Shown one piece after another: positions 1 through 14,196 of a DNA stretch of 64,000 bases (position 1 is its first letter; the number at the start of each line of letters is the position of its first letter). Below the pieces are notes generated by a model. That model had not been told where the DNA came from, made no database searches, and saw nothing but the letters and a program-made list of their open reading frames with translations. The stretch is from Torreya grandis (taxonomy: Eukaryota > Streptophyta > Pinopsida > Cupressales > Taxaceae), in NCBI GenBank assembly GCA_037957365.1, contig JARHVA010003634.1, positions 1,145,001-1,209,000 of the forward strand, read 5' to 3'. A program made the translations under genes and the position numbers.

Positions 1-1173
<1,173 letters not shown>

Positions 1174-1505
1174 TTTTACCATTTTCTAGTGCGGAAAATG
1201 GGAAAAAGATATTTATATATATTATAAATGAACAATCAAATTTTAATAGTTTAATAATATGACAATTTCTATTTTTTCCATTGATTTAAAAGTTAAAGGC
1301 CTCTTGAAAGCAAAAAATGTATACATTTCACCTTTTAAGTTGTTATGTGACCATTACGAGTTCATGATTATTGATGGCAGCACTTCAAGAGATGATCATG
1401 CATATTGCATAAATTATCAATATAATCAAATGTATTCATATCATAATTCATTTCAATGTGTTGTTCTACCATAAAATCATCAAATACATTGTACTTTTAA
1501 TGGAA
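1174..1505. other. Unremarkable AT-rich spacer
   Basis: This stretch lies between the microsatellite and the 5' target duplication of the LTR element. A 71-codon open frame at 1259-1474 has no recognisable motif and AT-driven composition. I see nothing else in it. Confidence 0.4.
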
Positions 1506-1510
1506 TGTTT
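1506..1510. repeat. Target site duplication TGTTT (left)
   Basis: These five bases directly abut the first TG of the 5' LTR and are repeated exactly after the 3' LTR at 4895-4899. This is the 5-bp host duplication expected from LTR-retrotransposon integration. Confidence 0.85.
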
Positions 1511-1901
1511 TGTTAGGAAATATAACTTTTACATTGTGTAGATTTGAGTATTTACCAAGAGTTAGATAGTAATTAGTTAGTTTTCTAAAATATCAGAATA
1601 CTGTTATAAACAATATTATGATATTAGTTTAACATATATTATATTGTTGAGATATACTAGTAATGAGTTATAAAAATATATCATAAATAGGAGTTTGCAT
1701 AGTTAGAGGGATTTAAGTGAGAATTTAGTATAGAAATGTTCTCCATAGATATAGGAATAATGTTCATATATATTTTTGTAATACCCTGTATTGATTATTA
1801 ATCAGCATTAGATAAATATACAATAGAATAATATTATGTGTTAAATATATTCCTGGTTTATCTGTGTTAAATCTTTGTATTAGCTCCTTTGAAATTTATC
1901 A
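1511..1901 (+). repeat. 5' LTR of non-autonomous element
   Basis: The repeat starts TGTTAGGAAATATA and ends TTATCA, and it aligns along its full length with 4512-4894. The conserved internal stretch ATATATTATATTGTTGAGAT is shared by both copies. It is 391 bp against 383 bp for the 3' copy. Confidence 0.9.
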
Positions 1902-1902
1902 G

Positions 1903-1917
1903 TGGTATCAGAACAGG
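1903..1917 (+). promoter_or_regulatory. Primer binding site (initiator tRNA-Met type)
   Basis: TGGTATCAGAACAGG begins one base after the 5' LTR. It matches the usual plant copia primer site TGGTATCAGAGC, which is complementary to the 3' end of tRNA-iMet, apart from minor changes. Its position fixes the element as plus-strand oriented. Confidence 0.85.
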
Positions 1918-1973
1918 CATAATCTCTGAAATGGAAAGACTACAATTTTAATAATTTCAAGGGGAACTTCAGT

Positions 1974-2662
1974 CTTTAATTTCCCCATTGATGAAATTTT
2001 CATATTAAATTTATTTATAGTTTTATTATTTCATTTTGAATATATAATAGTAGTGGGGAAGGTTGGATCCATTTCAAGATTGTAATGGTCTATGAGTCTT
2101 TTATAGCATTCAAACCAACATTTATATCAGTGTATCAGGTGGTTTTATTTCTATATTGTCATCCACAATACTATCACTAATTTTCTCTTTGTATCTATGC
2201 ATCTATATTTTACTAGATAGCTTTAAATACATTTGCTCAACTGTCTTTTTTGTGCCGTCCTCATTCATTATTTTACACTTATATATTATGCATGCAGGAG
2301 ACATAGTTAGCATCATTCTTTAATTTCCCCATTGATGAAATTTTCATATTAAATTTGTTTATAGTTTTGTTGTTTAATTTTGAATATATAATTGTAGTGG
2401 GGAAGGCTGGATCCATTTTAAGATTGTAATGGTATATGAGTCTTTTGTAGCATTCAAGCCATCGTTTATATCAGTGTATCAGGTGGTTTTATTCCTCTAT
2501 TGTCATCCATAATACTATCACCTTTTTTCTCTTTGCATCTATGCATCTATATTTTACTAGATAGCCTTAAATACATTTTCTCAACTGTCTTTTTTGTGCA
2601 GTCCTCATTCATTATTTTACACTTATATATCATGCATGCAAGAGACATAGTTAGCGTCATTC
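1974..2662. repeat. 344-bp tandem duplication inside the LTR element
   Basis: Two adjacent units, 1974-2317 and 2318-2662, both start CTTTAATTTCCCCATTGATG and both end AGACATAGTTAGC.TCATTC. They are much more alike than the two LTRs, so the duplication probably occurred well after insertion. A 75-codon frame at 2500-2727 in the second unit has no recognisable product. Confidence 0.9.
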
Positions 2663-4499
2663 ATGTTTATCTACGGATTCAAATCCATGTGCACAACCAT
2701 ATGTCAATTTTATTCAAATATAAGTAAAAAAATATTTTGGTATATATATTCTCTAGCAGCATATGAATCTATTCTAGAATCCACCTATCTTTGAAGTGGA
2801 CGTTGGAATGAAGTTTCTTAACCAAGATTCAATACCTTCATAGGAGTCATGCCTTGCATTGATTTTTGTTTTTTCAATATCATAATCTATAGTTGGTGAC
2901 TTTTCTTTAGATTTTCATCATTCAAATTGAATAATCTATTGTTGACATCTATATCCATGCCATCGATTTAATTCTCCTACCAACTATTAAATTAAATATT
3001 TGAAGTTGATAAGGGATGTGATGCTAAAATTTTGTGTGGATCTTTTATTATATAGTTTGTGCATGAAATTGATCCTCTATTGTCCACATAGCTATCAAGA
3101 ATTCTTTTGTTTAGTCTGACATGTTCAACAAAAAGCAAAACATCATTCACAAATTTTTGGTGTGATTATTACTGGGTGTTCGATTGCCACTCTCTAATCA
3201 ACTCCACCATCACTTAGCCTAGCCCCCAAGGATTATTAGGTTTTTTGTTAAAGTTTTCATATCTATGGTATTAGGTATTATACTAGGTGGTTTTAATATA
3301 ATTCTTGGTTGTAGTTTTGTAGTATTAAATTATTTTTTAGTTTTAGTGATATGTCTTAATAATAAGATACATTTTTTTATATATCAAAGTGTGTCTATAA
3401 AAAATTAAAACTAAAATAAAATTAATTTTAGCTATTTGGTTATGATTGGCCTTTAGTTTAGAGTTTGATTTTTTTGAATTTTAGAATTTATATAATATTT
3501 TTATTTAAATGTTAAATTAAAATCTTAGTTTTGCGTTAATTATTAAGTCAAGTAAAAATTTTAAAGTTTCAATTTTGTGGGTTTATTATCAAAATAAAAA
3601 TGAGTCTAGAATTGAAAGTTGTGAGTTATTTTACCAATAGTAATTTTCACATAAAAATAGTCAAAGATCTCATTTTGTGTATGGACACATTATTAGGAGA
3701 CCCACACATCTTTGTTTTAAAAGATTCAGTCTTATGGGGGGTTGTATTATCAAAGGAATCAATAGAATGAGCTTCATCAACATTGTTATTGAGTAAGTAG
3801 CTTCATCTACTATAGGTTTGAGCATACATGGAGGAATGACGTCTTTCAATGACCTCTCATCAGTCACCAATGATGGGGCCATATCAATGATGTGATGACA
3901 TTTTTGTATGGTGTGTTTTTTAGTTTTTACTATGTGCTTGCAAAATAAGAATAAAAGAATAATGCAAGTTCATGTAATGTATTTTGTGTGAAATTCTAAA
4001 CATAATTCCTTGATATGAAAATATTGTGAAAGGAAAAAAAACACCAATGTAATTTAGTTCATAGATATTGAAAGGGTTCATGGTAGAAATTTAAAAAACC
4101 ATAGGAGGTGATAAATGTTTTGACAACAATTAGGAGTGTAGTTACTCTATAGATCTTGTGACTAGATTAATTATTTATGGAGATGACCCTCAGTGGCACA
4201 TCCATTACAATCATGTAAATTAAATGTAGGATGTGTTTATTTACATAGTAGTGGTCATGTGTAGCATAATTGAATTAGTAGTATGTAGATCTATGAGTAT
4301 GTGGTGTCATATAGTTTTGTTCATCTCAATTCTTGGAGGTAGATGGTGTTCCTGTTCATGTCAAGGTCTGTGGTAAACCTATAAAGCCAAGGGAGGAGTG
4401 AGGCTCTCTTTATATCAAGGTCATGAGCTAAATAGGGCATGCTATAATGGGTGAGCATACTACAGATAAGAGTGTAAATGTTTTTGCACCATGTAAAAA

Positions 4500-4511
4500 C
4501 TAGGGGGGGAA
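4500..4511 (+). promoter_or_regulatory. Polypurine tract
   Basis: The sequence CTAGGGGGGGAA lies immediately before the TG of the 3' LTR. This is the expected plus-strand priming site, and it resembles the GGGGGAGA-type tracts of plant copia elements. Confidence 0.75.
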
Positions 4512-4894
4512 TGTTAGGAAATATAGCTTTTACAATGTGTAGATCTCAGTATTTACTGAGAGGTAAGCAATAATTATTTAAATAGTTTGTTAAAATATTA
4601 GAATAATATTAAGATATTATTTTAGCATATATTATATTGTTGAGATATATTATTAATGAGTTGTAACAATATATCATAAATAAGACTTTGAATAATTAGA
4701 GGGATTTGGGTGACAATTTTGTGGAGAGATGTTCTCCATAAATATAATAATAATGTTCCTATATATTTTTGTAATGTCCCATATTGATCATTAATCATAA
4801 CGAAAGAAATATACAATAGACTATTATTATGTGTTAAATATATTCTTGATGTACATGTGTTAAATCTATGTATTAACTCCTCTAAAACACACCA
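4512..4894 (+). repeat. 3' LTR of non-autonomous element
   Basis: It starts TGTTAGGAAATATAGC and ends ACACACCA, colinear with the 5' LTR. Several small indels and many substitutions separate the two copies. It is followed at once by the right TGTTT duplication. Confidence 0.9.
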
Positions 4895-4899
4895 TGTTT

Positions 4900-7800
4900 C
4901 TAAATGAAAAGCTACCCGATCTCATCAAAGTAATTTTTGATCAATACAGACAAGATATATTATCTTTTACATTTTTGTTATGACATTTTTAACTACATGG
5001 AAGTTTTACTCTTATTTTAGACAACATCATCAGGTCTATCAACAAGTATTTCTTGGTTCATCTATTTTTATTTTTATTTTTTAAATTGATTTCAAAAAAG
5101 AAAATAAAAAAAGATAAAACATAGACCAAAAAATCAATGTAACAAATTTGTTACTCAAATTAATTACAATCTAGTTTCTTTTTTTTAAGAATATAGTTAT
5201 TTCTTTGATTAATTTTTGTTGTACATGGTAGTTTTAATAGAGATTGATGCACTCCTCGATTTTCATTTATTTACAAGAAACCCAACAACTAACAATATGC
5301 AAGCTCATGCATGTGGATTGTAAATAATGGAATACTTGTTTGAAGGCATAATCTAAGCAAGGATGTTTATAATTTTGAAAACAACAGGAACAACAAATTT
5401 GGACATGTTTTATTCAATGCAAGTAATCTTTTCTTATATCTTAGACTTTTTGATCTCTATATATTTGTTCTCTTGTTTGGACAAATATTTTAATATCATG
5501 ACCAATGCATTGGAGAATAAAGGCCATTGTTAGTTAGATCCATCTTGATCTTGCATCTATTTTTTGAATAAATAACAAAGTTTTTAGATAGTATTTCAAT
5601 GTCCTAGTTTTAATCTACACATGTGATGTATTAGAAGTTGGTTGAAAAAATATCATTGTTTGGATTATGTCGTGACATAATTTTCTAATCTTTATATGTT
5701 TTTATTTTGATCATTTAGAATACAGTAAATTGAGACTTTATTTAATGCATTTTCAAGTTGTTCAATATTATTATTGAGTAAGAGGAGGATGTGTTGAAAT
5801 CTTAATTGTTATTATAGATTATTTTAACTATGAATTTTCCATAAATAAACTTATTCTTAAACATTATCTATGAATTATGCATGATGGTTTAGCTTCTGTG
5901 ATTTGTTTGTTATATATGCATTTGTACAGATAGATTGTTATATATGCATTTGTATAGCTTCTGTGATTTGATTGTTATCTATGATTGTCATTATTTTTAT
6001 AAACTCAATGCTTCAACTCAAACATTATTTGATAGGTTTTAATAGATTGAAAATATTTTCAAGATGGTTTGTTTCTAACTGACTAAATTTATGACATTAT
6101 CTGAACATTGTCACATTTGACAGATGGACCAAAAACTTGTCATTCATAAGAAAATGATTTTTTCTCATTCTAAATTTTTTTTGTGTTTAGATCTATCATT
6201 GAATTTACTATAGTTTAAGTAATCATTTCAGGCAAGTGGAGTGGAATTGCTATCTCTAGTTTATTGGTTATGGTTTTTTTCTCCATGTTTAATGTATTTT
6301 ACTAGTTTATACTTTTCAAAGCTACTGACTTGAAGAAGTGTCCTTTAATTTGGTGTATGGTTATATCACATCATTTCTAACATTCTTAAAATATGTAAAG
6401 TCCCTTGATGGATCTGCTTATACTATGATATATGAAATCAGTTAGATATTTGTATTCAGATCATGTATGGCATAGTTATTGTTATATTGCTATATTTATG
6501 GATGAAGTTGGGTGTTTATATTTGTTTTCATAATATTATGTTGTATGTTCAATATATGAATACATATTTATGCAACTAATTATCTCTATTTTTGATTGCA
6601 ATTATCTTTTTGAACCTTAAAATTATAATTTATGAGGATGTGAGACAAAAATTATTTCAATATCATTTTGATTATGCATAGATGCTAGCATGTCTTCAAT
6701 TTTCTATTTGATTATTAATCATTTCAGATAAAAATATAACTCTATGTAGACATTAGAAAAATCAAATTATGTGATCATTGAATAACCAAGGTGAATATTC
6801 ATGCTACTATTATGTTTGGGAAAGTATTGGAATTCTTATTAGAATTGGAATGGTTCCATAACTAAAATATGTAAGTTAATTATTTATTTCAATGCAATAA
6901 ATAAAATTTAAACTTATTATTGAGATATTTTTTTAGATGAGGACATGGATGCATATGAACATAAAATTTTGGTACTTTGAAAATCTATGTTTATAATTAA
7001 TTATATTGATTATGTCATCAACAAAATAAAAAATATGCTTTTCTAGTTTGGACAATAAAGTTCTTGCATATAATTGAAACATGCATGGAATTAAGATAAC
7101 AACATGAATAACATATATCTAAAAAACAAAAAATAGATGACATCATCTTATATAGGATTCCTTGGCATTTTTTGTTAAATTTAAAATATAGTAAATTTAT
7201 AGTAATATTTAGTGATCGAATAGTGAATTGAATAATTGTGTTGAATTGAACTAGTTTTTTTTTGTGTGTATAAGTTGTATCTATACCTATGTGGACCAAA
7301 TTTAACTAAATATATATCTATAGAAACATACAATGATGAGAGTTTGATGAAAACTAGAGTATGATTTCAATGTGGAGTCCTATCAGACATTAACACTATT
7401 ACCTTATTGTCAAAAACACATAAATAGTATATGAGAACTTGTAGATAAGTGTAGAAATGATCAATAATTATAAAAAAAGAAAGAGCTTACTAATAAAATA
7501 TAATAGCAAAACAAATCATAATCATGAAAAACATATACTGGCAAAGTGTTGATTTGATTAATCATAGCATTATTAATAGTTTAAACATGCAAATGAAATG
7601 AAATAAAACATAGAAAAGAGGCTTATATAGAAATAGAGCCTATATTTGCTAAAAAAAATTAAAACTATTAAAATTATTAGTCTAGATTGTTGTTATAGAC
7701 TAGAATGCAGAGAGTTTACAAAAGCACATCCGATCTTTTTTTCTTGTTCCTAAATATAAAAAAATGTTATTCTATAAATAGACAAACTAGGACTTACCTC

Positions 7801-7950
7801 AAAAAATCATAAAGATCTCATCTTAGGTCACATCAAATACTCATTGTAATCACAACCATATTTCAAAAAAATATTTGAATAAATCCACAACAAATCTATA
7901 AGAATCCCCTCAAAGCATGGAAAACTAGCTAAGAAGTGTTATCTCCTAAC
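4900..7950. other. AT-rich intergenic DNA without identifiable genes
   Basis: About 3 kb of AT-rich sequence with poly-A and poly-T runs. A short local duplication is seen around 5892-5980, where GCTTCTGTGATTTG and GTTATATATGCATTTGTA each occur twice. A minus-strand 93-codon frame at 7018-7299 has no motif. Nothing else supportable was found. Confidence 0.5.
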
Positions 7951-7959
7951 TATATTGAT

Positions 7960-8880
7960 TGGGAATTCTCAAACATTAGTGTGATCTATAGAAGATCAAA
8001 TTCCTTGTCTACCTTGGCCAGGTTCATTTGATTCTCTTTGAAGATTACCTTTGCATGAGTTGCTAGTCTCTAAGAGACTTGAAAAATTGCATCCATTGAG
8101 GCCTGAACTCTTGAAACTTGGTTGATACTTTTAGTGCATTAGATTGAGAGATCTAATCTACTCGAGATCCTTTTTGGTTTTCTCTCACCATTTTCTCTTT
8201 CATAAATTGGTTGAATTGATGTAGATGGACTCTAGATTCATCTTATCCATATAGACTATAATCCAGGGGGAACAATATAGATATATTGAACTACCAAAAT
8301 TATGTCAGTATCTTTTTATTTCCCTATTATATTAATTTTATGGTGGTTCTAGATAAATCTATCCTCTCGTCAATCCCTACTCTCATGTTTCTGACATAGA
8401 TTTGATATAGTGACAAATCTGGGATGGGCATCAACTTTGGCTCTTAGAACATCCACTTGTTTATCACTACCTATAGCATTCAACATTTCCCATCAACCTA
8501 TATTATTCCTTCCATGTAATCTTATGCCCTTTTTATAATTAAATTGGTCTCAAGTTGGGTCTTCATTATATTTGTTAACATAAAAAAAAGTAATATGAGG
8601 TCATATTTAACTTGGGCAATTCATCCAACTAGGAATGTGTTTTCCACTTGAGCCTTAAGAGTTTGAACATGGATCTGCATGTCCTCAAGCATTTTCTCAC
8701 ACATGTGAAGGGTAGCCTACATGATAGACAATGGGTCCTCAACTATCTTCTCATACCCAGTATCAGTCCTCAAATTGGTAAGAGAAAATAGATCCTAATC
8801 AATTTTCCATATCATAGGGTTTCCTTCTTACATAAACCTTTATGTGACTATCCTCTTCATGCTCCTAGAGACTTTGTCAA
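7960..8880 (-). pseudogene. Decayed gag-like/coiled-coil coding region
   Basis: Reading the minus strand downward from 8880, one frame stays coherent through several stops. It gives DKVSRSMKR, then CEKMLEDMQIHVQTLKAQVE, and near the lower end SMDAIFQVS and KENQMNLAKVDKEFDLL. The charged heptad-like composition suggests a coiled coil. The same motif order, DK.SR.MKR followed by an RV..xMD.IF segment, occurs on the plus strand near 13010 and 13300, so both are remnants of one family. The stops are mostly TAG or TGA where CAG or CGA would fit. The family is unknown; a retrotransposon gag is my best guess. Confidence 0.4.
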
Positions 8881-10930
8881 AAATATATTACACATCTAAG
8901 TTGTTGAGTTCAATATGGCCCCATTTTCTGGAAATGGGTGCCCCATAAAATTTTGGGTCATGTATCCTAAGGTATGCCTTTATATTTATTACATATTATA
9001 GAGTACCCTCTATATGGTTGTAAAATTTCAAAATTCATGGTGGTCCATGACAAATATTAACAAGTAACATTCAAAAATGTTTTGCTAACATTTAAGTTAG
9101 TTATTTTTCCAATGATTTACTTATTTAAAAAATTCCCTTACAAGGGGTTACATTTTGATGACTAAGGTATGGTGCCTAAAACATAATCAAAATCACTTAA
9201 TTAAGGTTTTCAAACCATATTATCACTTTGGATACATATAAATCATATTCAATACAAAGATGAAACTTGATTTTTAGTCATAAAAGAGGGTATAAGTTTA
9301 ATTCCATAGTTAGATTTATATATTTGAAATGACTTCATTTTTTGTCTTTATTGCGCAAATCACTAATTTTTACATCTTTTGCCTTCACACATGAGCTCGA
9401 TAATAACTTAGTCTCAATTAAAATATAAAAACATCACATGTATTGGTCACTCAGTTATGAAAAGCTTAGGACTTAGTCATGTATTCTTTAGCCTTTAAGA
9501 GTAGTCATGATGTAGCAACCCAAAGGGAACCTACCACTTGGCACTCAGTTGTGGCATTTTAGTTTGAAGAAAATTGCAAAAGGTTCACAAGCCAATGATC
9601 CAATCAAGAATATGCCACTTATCATTTGATCATTACATTTCAATCGATGATGGAGATCAACCCCATAAAACTATGCCACATGCCACCTAGTCATGGTCTT
9701 TCAAGGCCCCAATATCTTTTAAGGTCCTATGATGGAGTGATCCAATTGCATCATGATAATTAGTAAGCAATCACACCCTTCATACCATTGAGACAAAGGT
9801 GCAACATTTAATTATAACAACACTATGATTTAATGATGAGGTGACACCCATCACTCAGTCACCCATATTTAATAATTGGATGTTATGCAGGAGCCACCTA
9901 ATAGGAAATTCCAAGAGATCAGTGACATGTGGAACCTTTGCCACATAGTGATGTCAATATCAAAAGAAGATATGAGACCTAGTGAAAGTGATCCAAAAAA
10001 AGGGAAACATGTGGTAAGGTGTCATAGTGGATAGGTCCATCAAGAGTTTCATATAATACAACCACGTGACAACATGAGCCAATGAAAGCTTACCATTTGG
10101 CAAACTAGTAGGGGTCTCAAGACCATGTCAACCCAAAATGAAATGGGTTGATCAAGGCAACATTAAAATTAGGTGAAAGCTAATCCAAATATATCACATG
10201 CCAAAATGACACATCACCCACCCATATATCCTAATATCCAAATTAAAAGGATAAAACGCATGAAAAGATACCAAGTGTAAGGCACATGTCAAGTATAACA
10301 CCTAAAAGACACAATTGTCTATGAGCATTAGTTGTTGGTATGAATTAAATGTTGATGGGGGATAATTTTAGCAGTTATAAATCCATGTAAACTCATTAAA
10401 AATTTAATCCTATGATGAGAGGCTATGTGCACAAACCAAGAGTGATGATTGGCCAATTCCCAAAAGTGAAATTTCAAAGTTGTCAAAACAAAACCAAAGA
10501 AAAACCTAAGATTTATGTATCTTGTAATTCAAAAAATTTATCCAAATACAGGGTTTAAATATCACTATCTTTAAGCTTAACATTATCAATTTTTATCTAT
10601 TGAAAATTCTAAAGTGATCTATATCATTTACTAAAGAAAAACCTATGTGAATTTGTCTGATATCTAGATAAAACATAAACTCATCAATAAAAATTATAGA
10701 AGCCATGACCAAATTAGGAGAATATAAAGATGCCAAGTCACAACATATTCCATTTATATATTCATAAGGGATAAACACAATATTTCAAGATACCTACTTC
10801 AATGCAATTGCATTATCCATAATAGAAAAACACTGCAATGACTTATTCTAAGACAATGATGATGAGGAATTCCCTAGTGTGACATAAGAAAGGTCTAACA
10901 TCTTGGTGCTTAAGTTTATGATATTATAAA
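8881..10930. other. Non-coding, possibly LTR-derived sequence
   Basis: No open frame of interest. From about 9480 to 10350 the composition changes to a mosaic rich in CCACTTGG, CCACATG and CACATGTC-like words, as often seen in long plant LTRs. No second copy lies in the window, so an LTR cannot be shown. It separates the two oppositely oriented gag-like remnants. Confidence 0.3.
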
Positions 10931-13870
10931 AATCTACATCTAATCTAAAGGTGCTCCCTTTCCTGGACTTAAACCACCAAATTGTCATTCACTCTTGGAG
11001 TGTGAATGGCATGATTAAATTTGTAAACTTGGGAAATGATATCACTTATATAGATAGATTGGCCTTTCAAACCTATTATGACTTGCCCAAGCTTAAAATT
11101 ATTTATAATCAAGAAACTATGACCCAATGGCTTGATTCACACAATACCAGAGAAGTCTTGAGAAGTTATCCAGAGAACCCAAGGAGGTTCATCTACAAGT
11201 CTAAAATAAATTAGATCCCCACCACCCAATTCAAAAAAGTGATGAGAATGGGGATGCCCATGATGAAAAGATACATGGAGTATAATACATTGGCTAAATG
11301 GATGAGAAGTGGATTCCATTATTGTCTATGATTATAGATGATTCCAAAACTCCTCCATCGGGAAGATCATCTCCTACAATTTCGCTGCCCAAATGAAGAA
11401 GAGCATGGCCAACTAAGGAGATAATTTTTATATGATTTCCTACCTAGTTGACACCATCTATGCTACTTTGAAATTCCACTAGTTTACCAATTGGGACCTC
11501 AACCTGAGATGGACCATTCCTCATATCTTTAGAAAGGTTAGAATTTATAGCTACAGGTAGGAGATGTGGGTTGTTGATAATTTGTTCTACCTAATTTTAT
11601 ATAGAGTCATCTACAAAATAACCATGCCAAGGCTATTAGTAGAGATCAGGGAAACCCTTTGGACATTGGGAGATAACTGGTATTACACCAACTACACCAT
11701 AATTAGAGAAGTGGGAATAAGGACATCCCCATTTAGATTTCCCACCATAATGCCAACCAAGTTGACTGAGCAAGAGATTGCATTCCAACTACTCACAAGA
11801 GTAGATGGATTGTGAAAAAGTAATAATAAGGGACCGGTCCATACCTAATTAGACAATATCAACTGATTCAAAATTGAAACTTAATATTTATTCATAACTT
11901 CTACCAAATATAATCCCACTTTCAATCTAGAAAAAATTACTGATAGGGAATGGGACCTTATGCATTTGACAATTGATCACTGCATGAGACATATGGTAGA
12001 TCTCAATATAACATATCATCATGAGCTTGAGGATTGAGACCAATTCTACCTTAATTCATATGATAATGGAAAAGTCAAGTAAAGACTAAAAGCTGCTAGA
12101 TAACACATGTGAAATGAAGACTGGATGGTGCTAGGTTTTGTCAAGTATCTAATCATTAGGATATTCAATTAGGAACATTGACATCTCTGATCCATACTCC
12201 AAATGTTAAAGAAAAAGGGTCAAATAAACACCACTCAATCACAAAATACCCTAGGAATTATCTCCTACTTTGGATAAAGGAGGAATTGGCATTGGGAAAC
12301 AAGTTGGGTAGGCTTCCACCTTAGGGGTCCAATCTGGTAGCATGTTTTATGTGAAAAGTGTTACTATAATGAAAGCCACACATTCAAAAGGAATAAAAGT
12401 AGTTCCTACACTAGAAACTTCAATTCCATAATTTCCTCCTATTCCTTCTACCAAAGAAGGACCAATTGCTTCAAGTCAAAAATGTATTTACTTACCCCCT
12501 CTTTCTTTTACAAGCAATCATTAAGCATATTTGAACCCCCTAGCTCTAGGTGATGTTAACCTCCAACCTTATAGGCCCCTCACTAGACCCGTAATCAGGC
12601 TTGTAACCATGCCATTACCCACCATCACCCCTTTCACCATATCATCCACAACCAAGGTCTTGATGATGGTCAATTTTCCCCCAATCATGCCCAGGCTTAT
12701 GCCTAGACCTAGCCGATAATTGCATTAAAATAAGCCTACTTTCATCCTTCCACGAATTCCCCTATTCTCATTTAGTTCTTAAATTAGCACTAGGGCTTCT
12801 TCATCTCTTAGATCTATATTCATAATGGTTATAGCCACTAATACCTACCAGATGTTTTCCTTCCAAAGGATGACTCTAACTCAACTATTTCCTCCCTCAT
12901 TAAATACCCTAAGTGGCTTTTTAGATAAATCATAGATTAAGTATATGCAACTAGCCACTAGGGAGAACCCAGATTAGGTCAAAATGGACCCTCCCTAGGT
13001 TGCATCAAAATTTGACAAGGAGTCTAGGGAAATGAAGAGGGTGACTAAGAGTAAGGTCACCAACCCTAACCAAACAATCATATATGAATTAGAAGAAACC
13101 TTTTTTGAGACTATAAAGATAAAGAAGCCCAGGTAGGGCCAAAAATAGCAATATGAGGAGAACCCCATCTCATATCTCCAAGAAACTATGGATATGACTA
13201 CCAAAATGGTTAAGGGAGTGTAGCAAAGAATGATTGACTTGGAGTAATAGCACAAGGTCACTTTACCAGAGCATACCATAACAAGAGTGGAGTGAGCCAT
13301 GGATGAAATATTTGATATGATGAATACCTTGTATTAGTACAAGGTAAAGGGAGATGAAATATATAATAAAGTCTTCAAGGTATAAGTTTTGTATTGAGGA
13401 TACAAAAATAAGATAATCAACCTGATGAGGTTGATCATAATGAATAAATTTGAGGACATAAACCTAATTCCCTTAAAGGACCTTAACATTGCTTAGTTTT
13501 ATGTAATTGGTAGCAGAAAGAAATTGAAGTAGTGGATTGAAGATTTGAGGTCCCTATGGAGATACCTTATGTAACAAGGGGACAAAGTTATCACCTTACT
13601 AAATGATGTTAAAATTATGCACTTGTATATCAAAGATGGCTCCATCATTAGGAGTGATGACTCTAGGGCTTAACAACAGAACCTAATGGTGAATTTTATA
13701 AATCAATCAATGGATAGATGGGTTACCTTTGGACAAGAGATGGTGGATTTTGTAGCCTTTTCCAACTAAAAAATAGAAAAGGTTGAGATCATTAATGAAT
13801 CTTTAGAACCTCTCCTAAATAGGAAGTATGAGGTCATTAATGAATTTAAACTAATATATATATTAGAAAA
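10930..13870 (+). pseudogene. Decayed gag-like coding region with zinc-knuckle-like motif
   Basis: Open blocks follow one another on the plus strand with frame changes and stops: 10951-11214, 11564-11815, about 12300-12480 and 12960-13850. Near 12341-12393 the frame reads CEKCYYNESHTFKRN, a CxxC...H pattern like a damaged zinc knuckle. Near 13010 it reads FDKESREMKR if stops are read through, and later RVERAMDEIFDMMNTL. These match the order of motifs in the minus-strand remnant at 7960-8880. Most stops are TAG or TAA at positions where glutamine fits. A retroelement gag or accessory protein is likely; the exact family is not recognised. Confidence 0.45.
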
Positions 13871-14046
13871 ATAATAAATAGTCGTATTTACATGTGGAGT
13901 CATGTGTTTTTATTTTATTTTTTCTTCTTAAAATATGGCATTCAAAATGGCATTTTCAAGACAATGAGAGATTTACAATTAAAAAAACAAGATTTGATGC
14001 TACATGGGTTTCAAACAAAGGGGGTTTGAATGAACCCCATTTGTTT

Positions 14047-14196
14047 GAACCCCATTCATTTTGACCCTCTTTGAATTTTGTACCCAACAACTTCCTCTAC
14101 CATCATGCCACTTTGGATGTGAATAAACCCCCTTCATTTTGACCCTTTTTGAATTTTTTGCCCCAAATTCTTCCTCTTTCATCATGCTACTTTGCA
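14047..14196. repeat. Tandem duplication, about 75-bp unit x 2
   Basis: Units 14047-14120 and 14121-14196 share TTCATTTTGACCCT, TTTGAATTTT, TTCCTCT and ATCATGC.ACTTTG in the same order. The minus-strand open frame across them repeats NSKRVKM, as expected from the duplication rather than from a gene. Confidence 0.8.

Larger units (their letters stand above)
1511..4894 (+). mobile_element. Non-autonomous LTR retrotransposon (copia-like, LARD/TRIM type)
   Basis: A complete element can be delimited: 5' LTR 1511-1901, primer binding site from 1903, polypurine tract ending at about 4511, 3' LTR 4512-4894, and identical TGTTT target duplications at 1506-1510 and 4895-4899. The 2.6-kb interior contains no gag, protease, reverse transcriptase or integrase frame, so it depended on an autonomous relative for its proteins. 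The LTRs differ at roughly one base in five by eye, so the insertion is old. The iMet-type primer site and short TG...CA LTRs suit Ty1/copia, but without coding sequence the superfamily stays an inference. Confidence 0.9.

Noticed and set aside
14020..14060. Relationship of the GGGTTTGAA/CAAACCCC-rich stretch to 36140-36270
   Set aside because: Only short common words are shared and no alignment of useful length could be made by eye.
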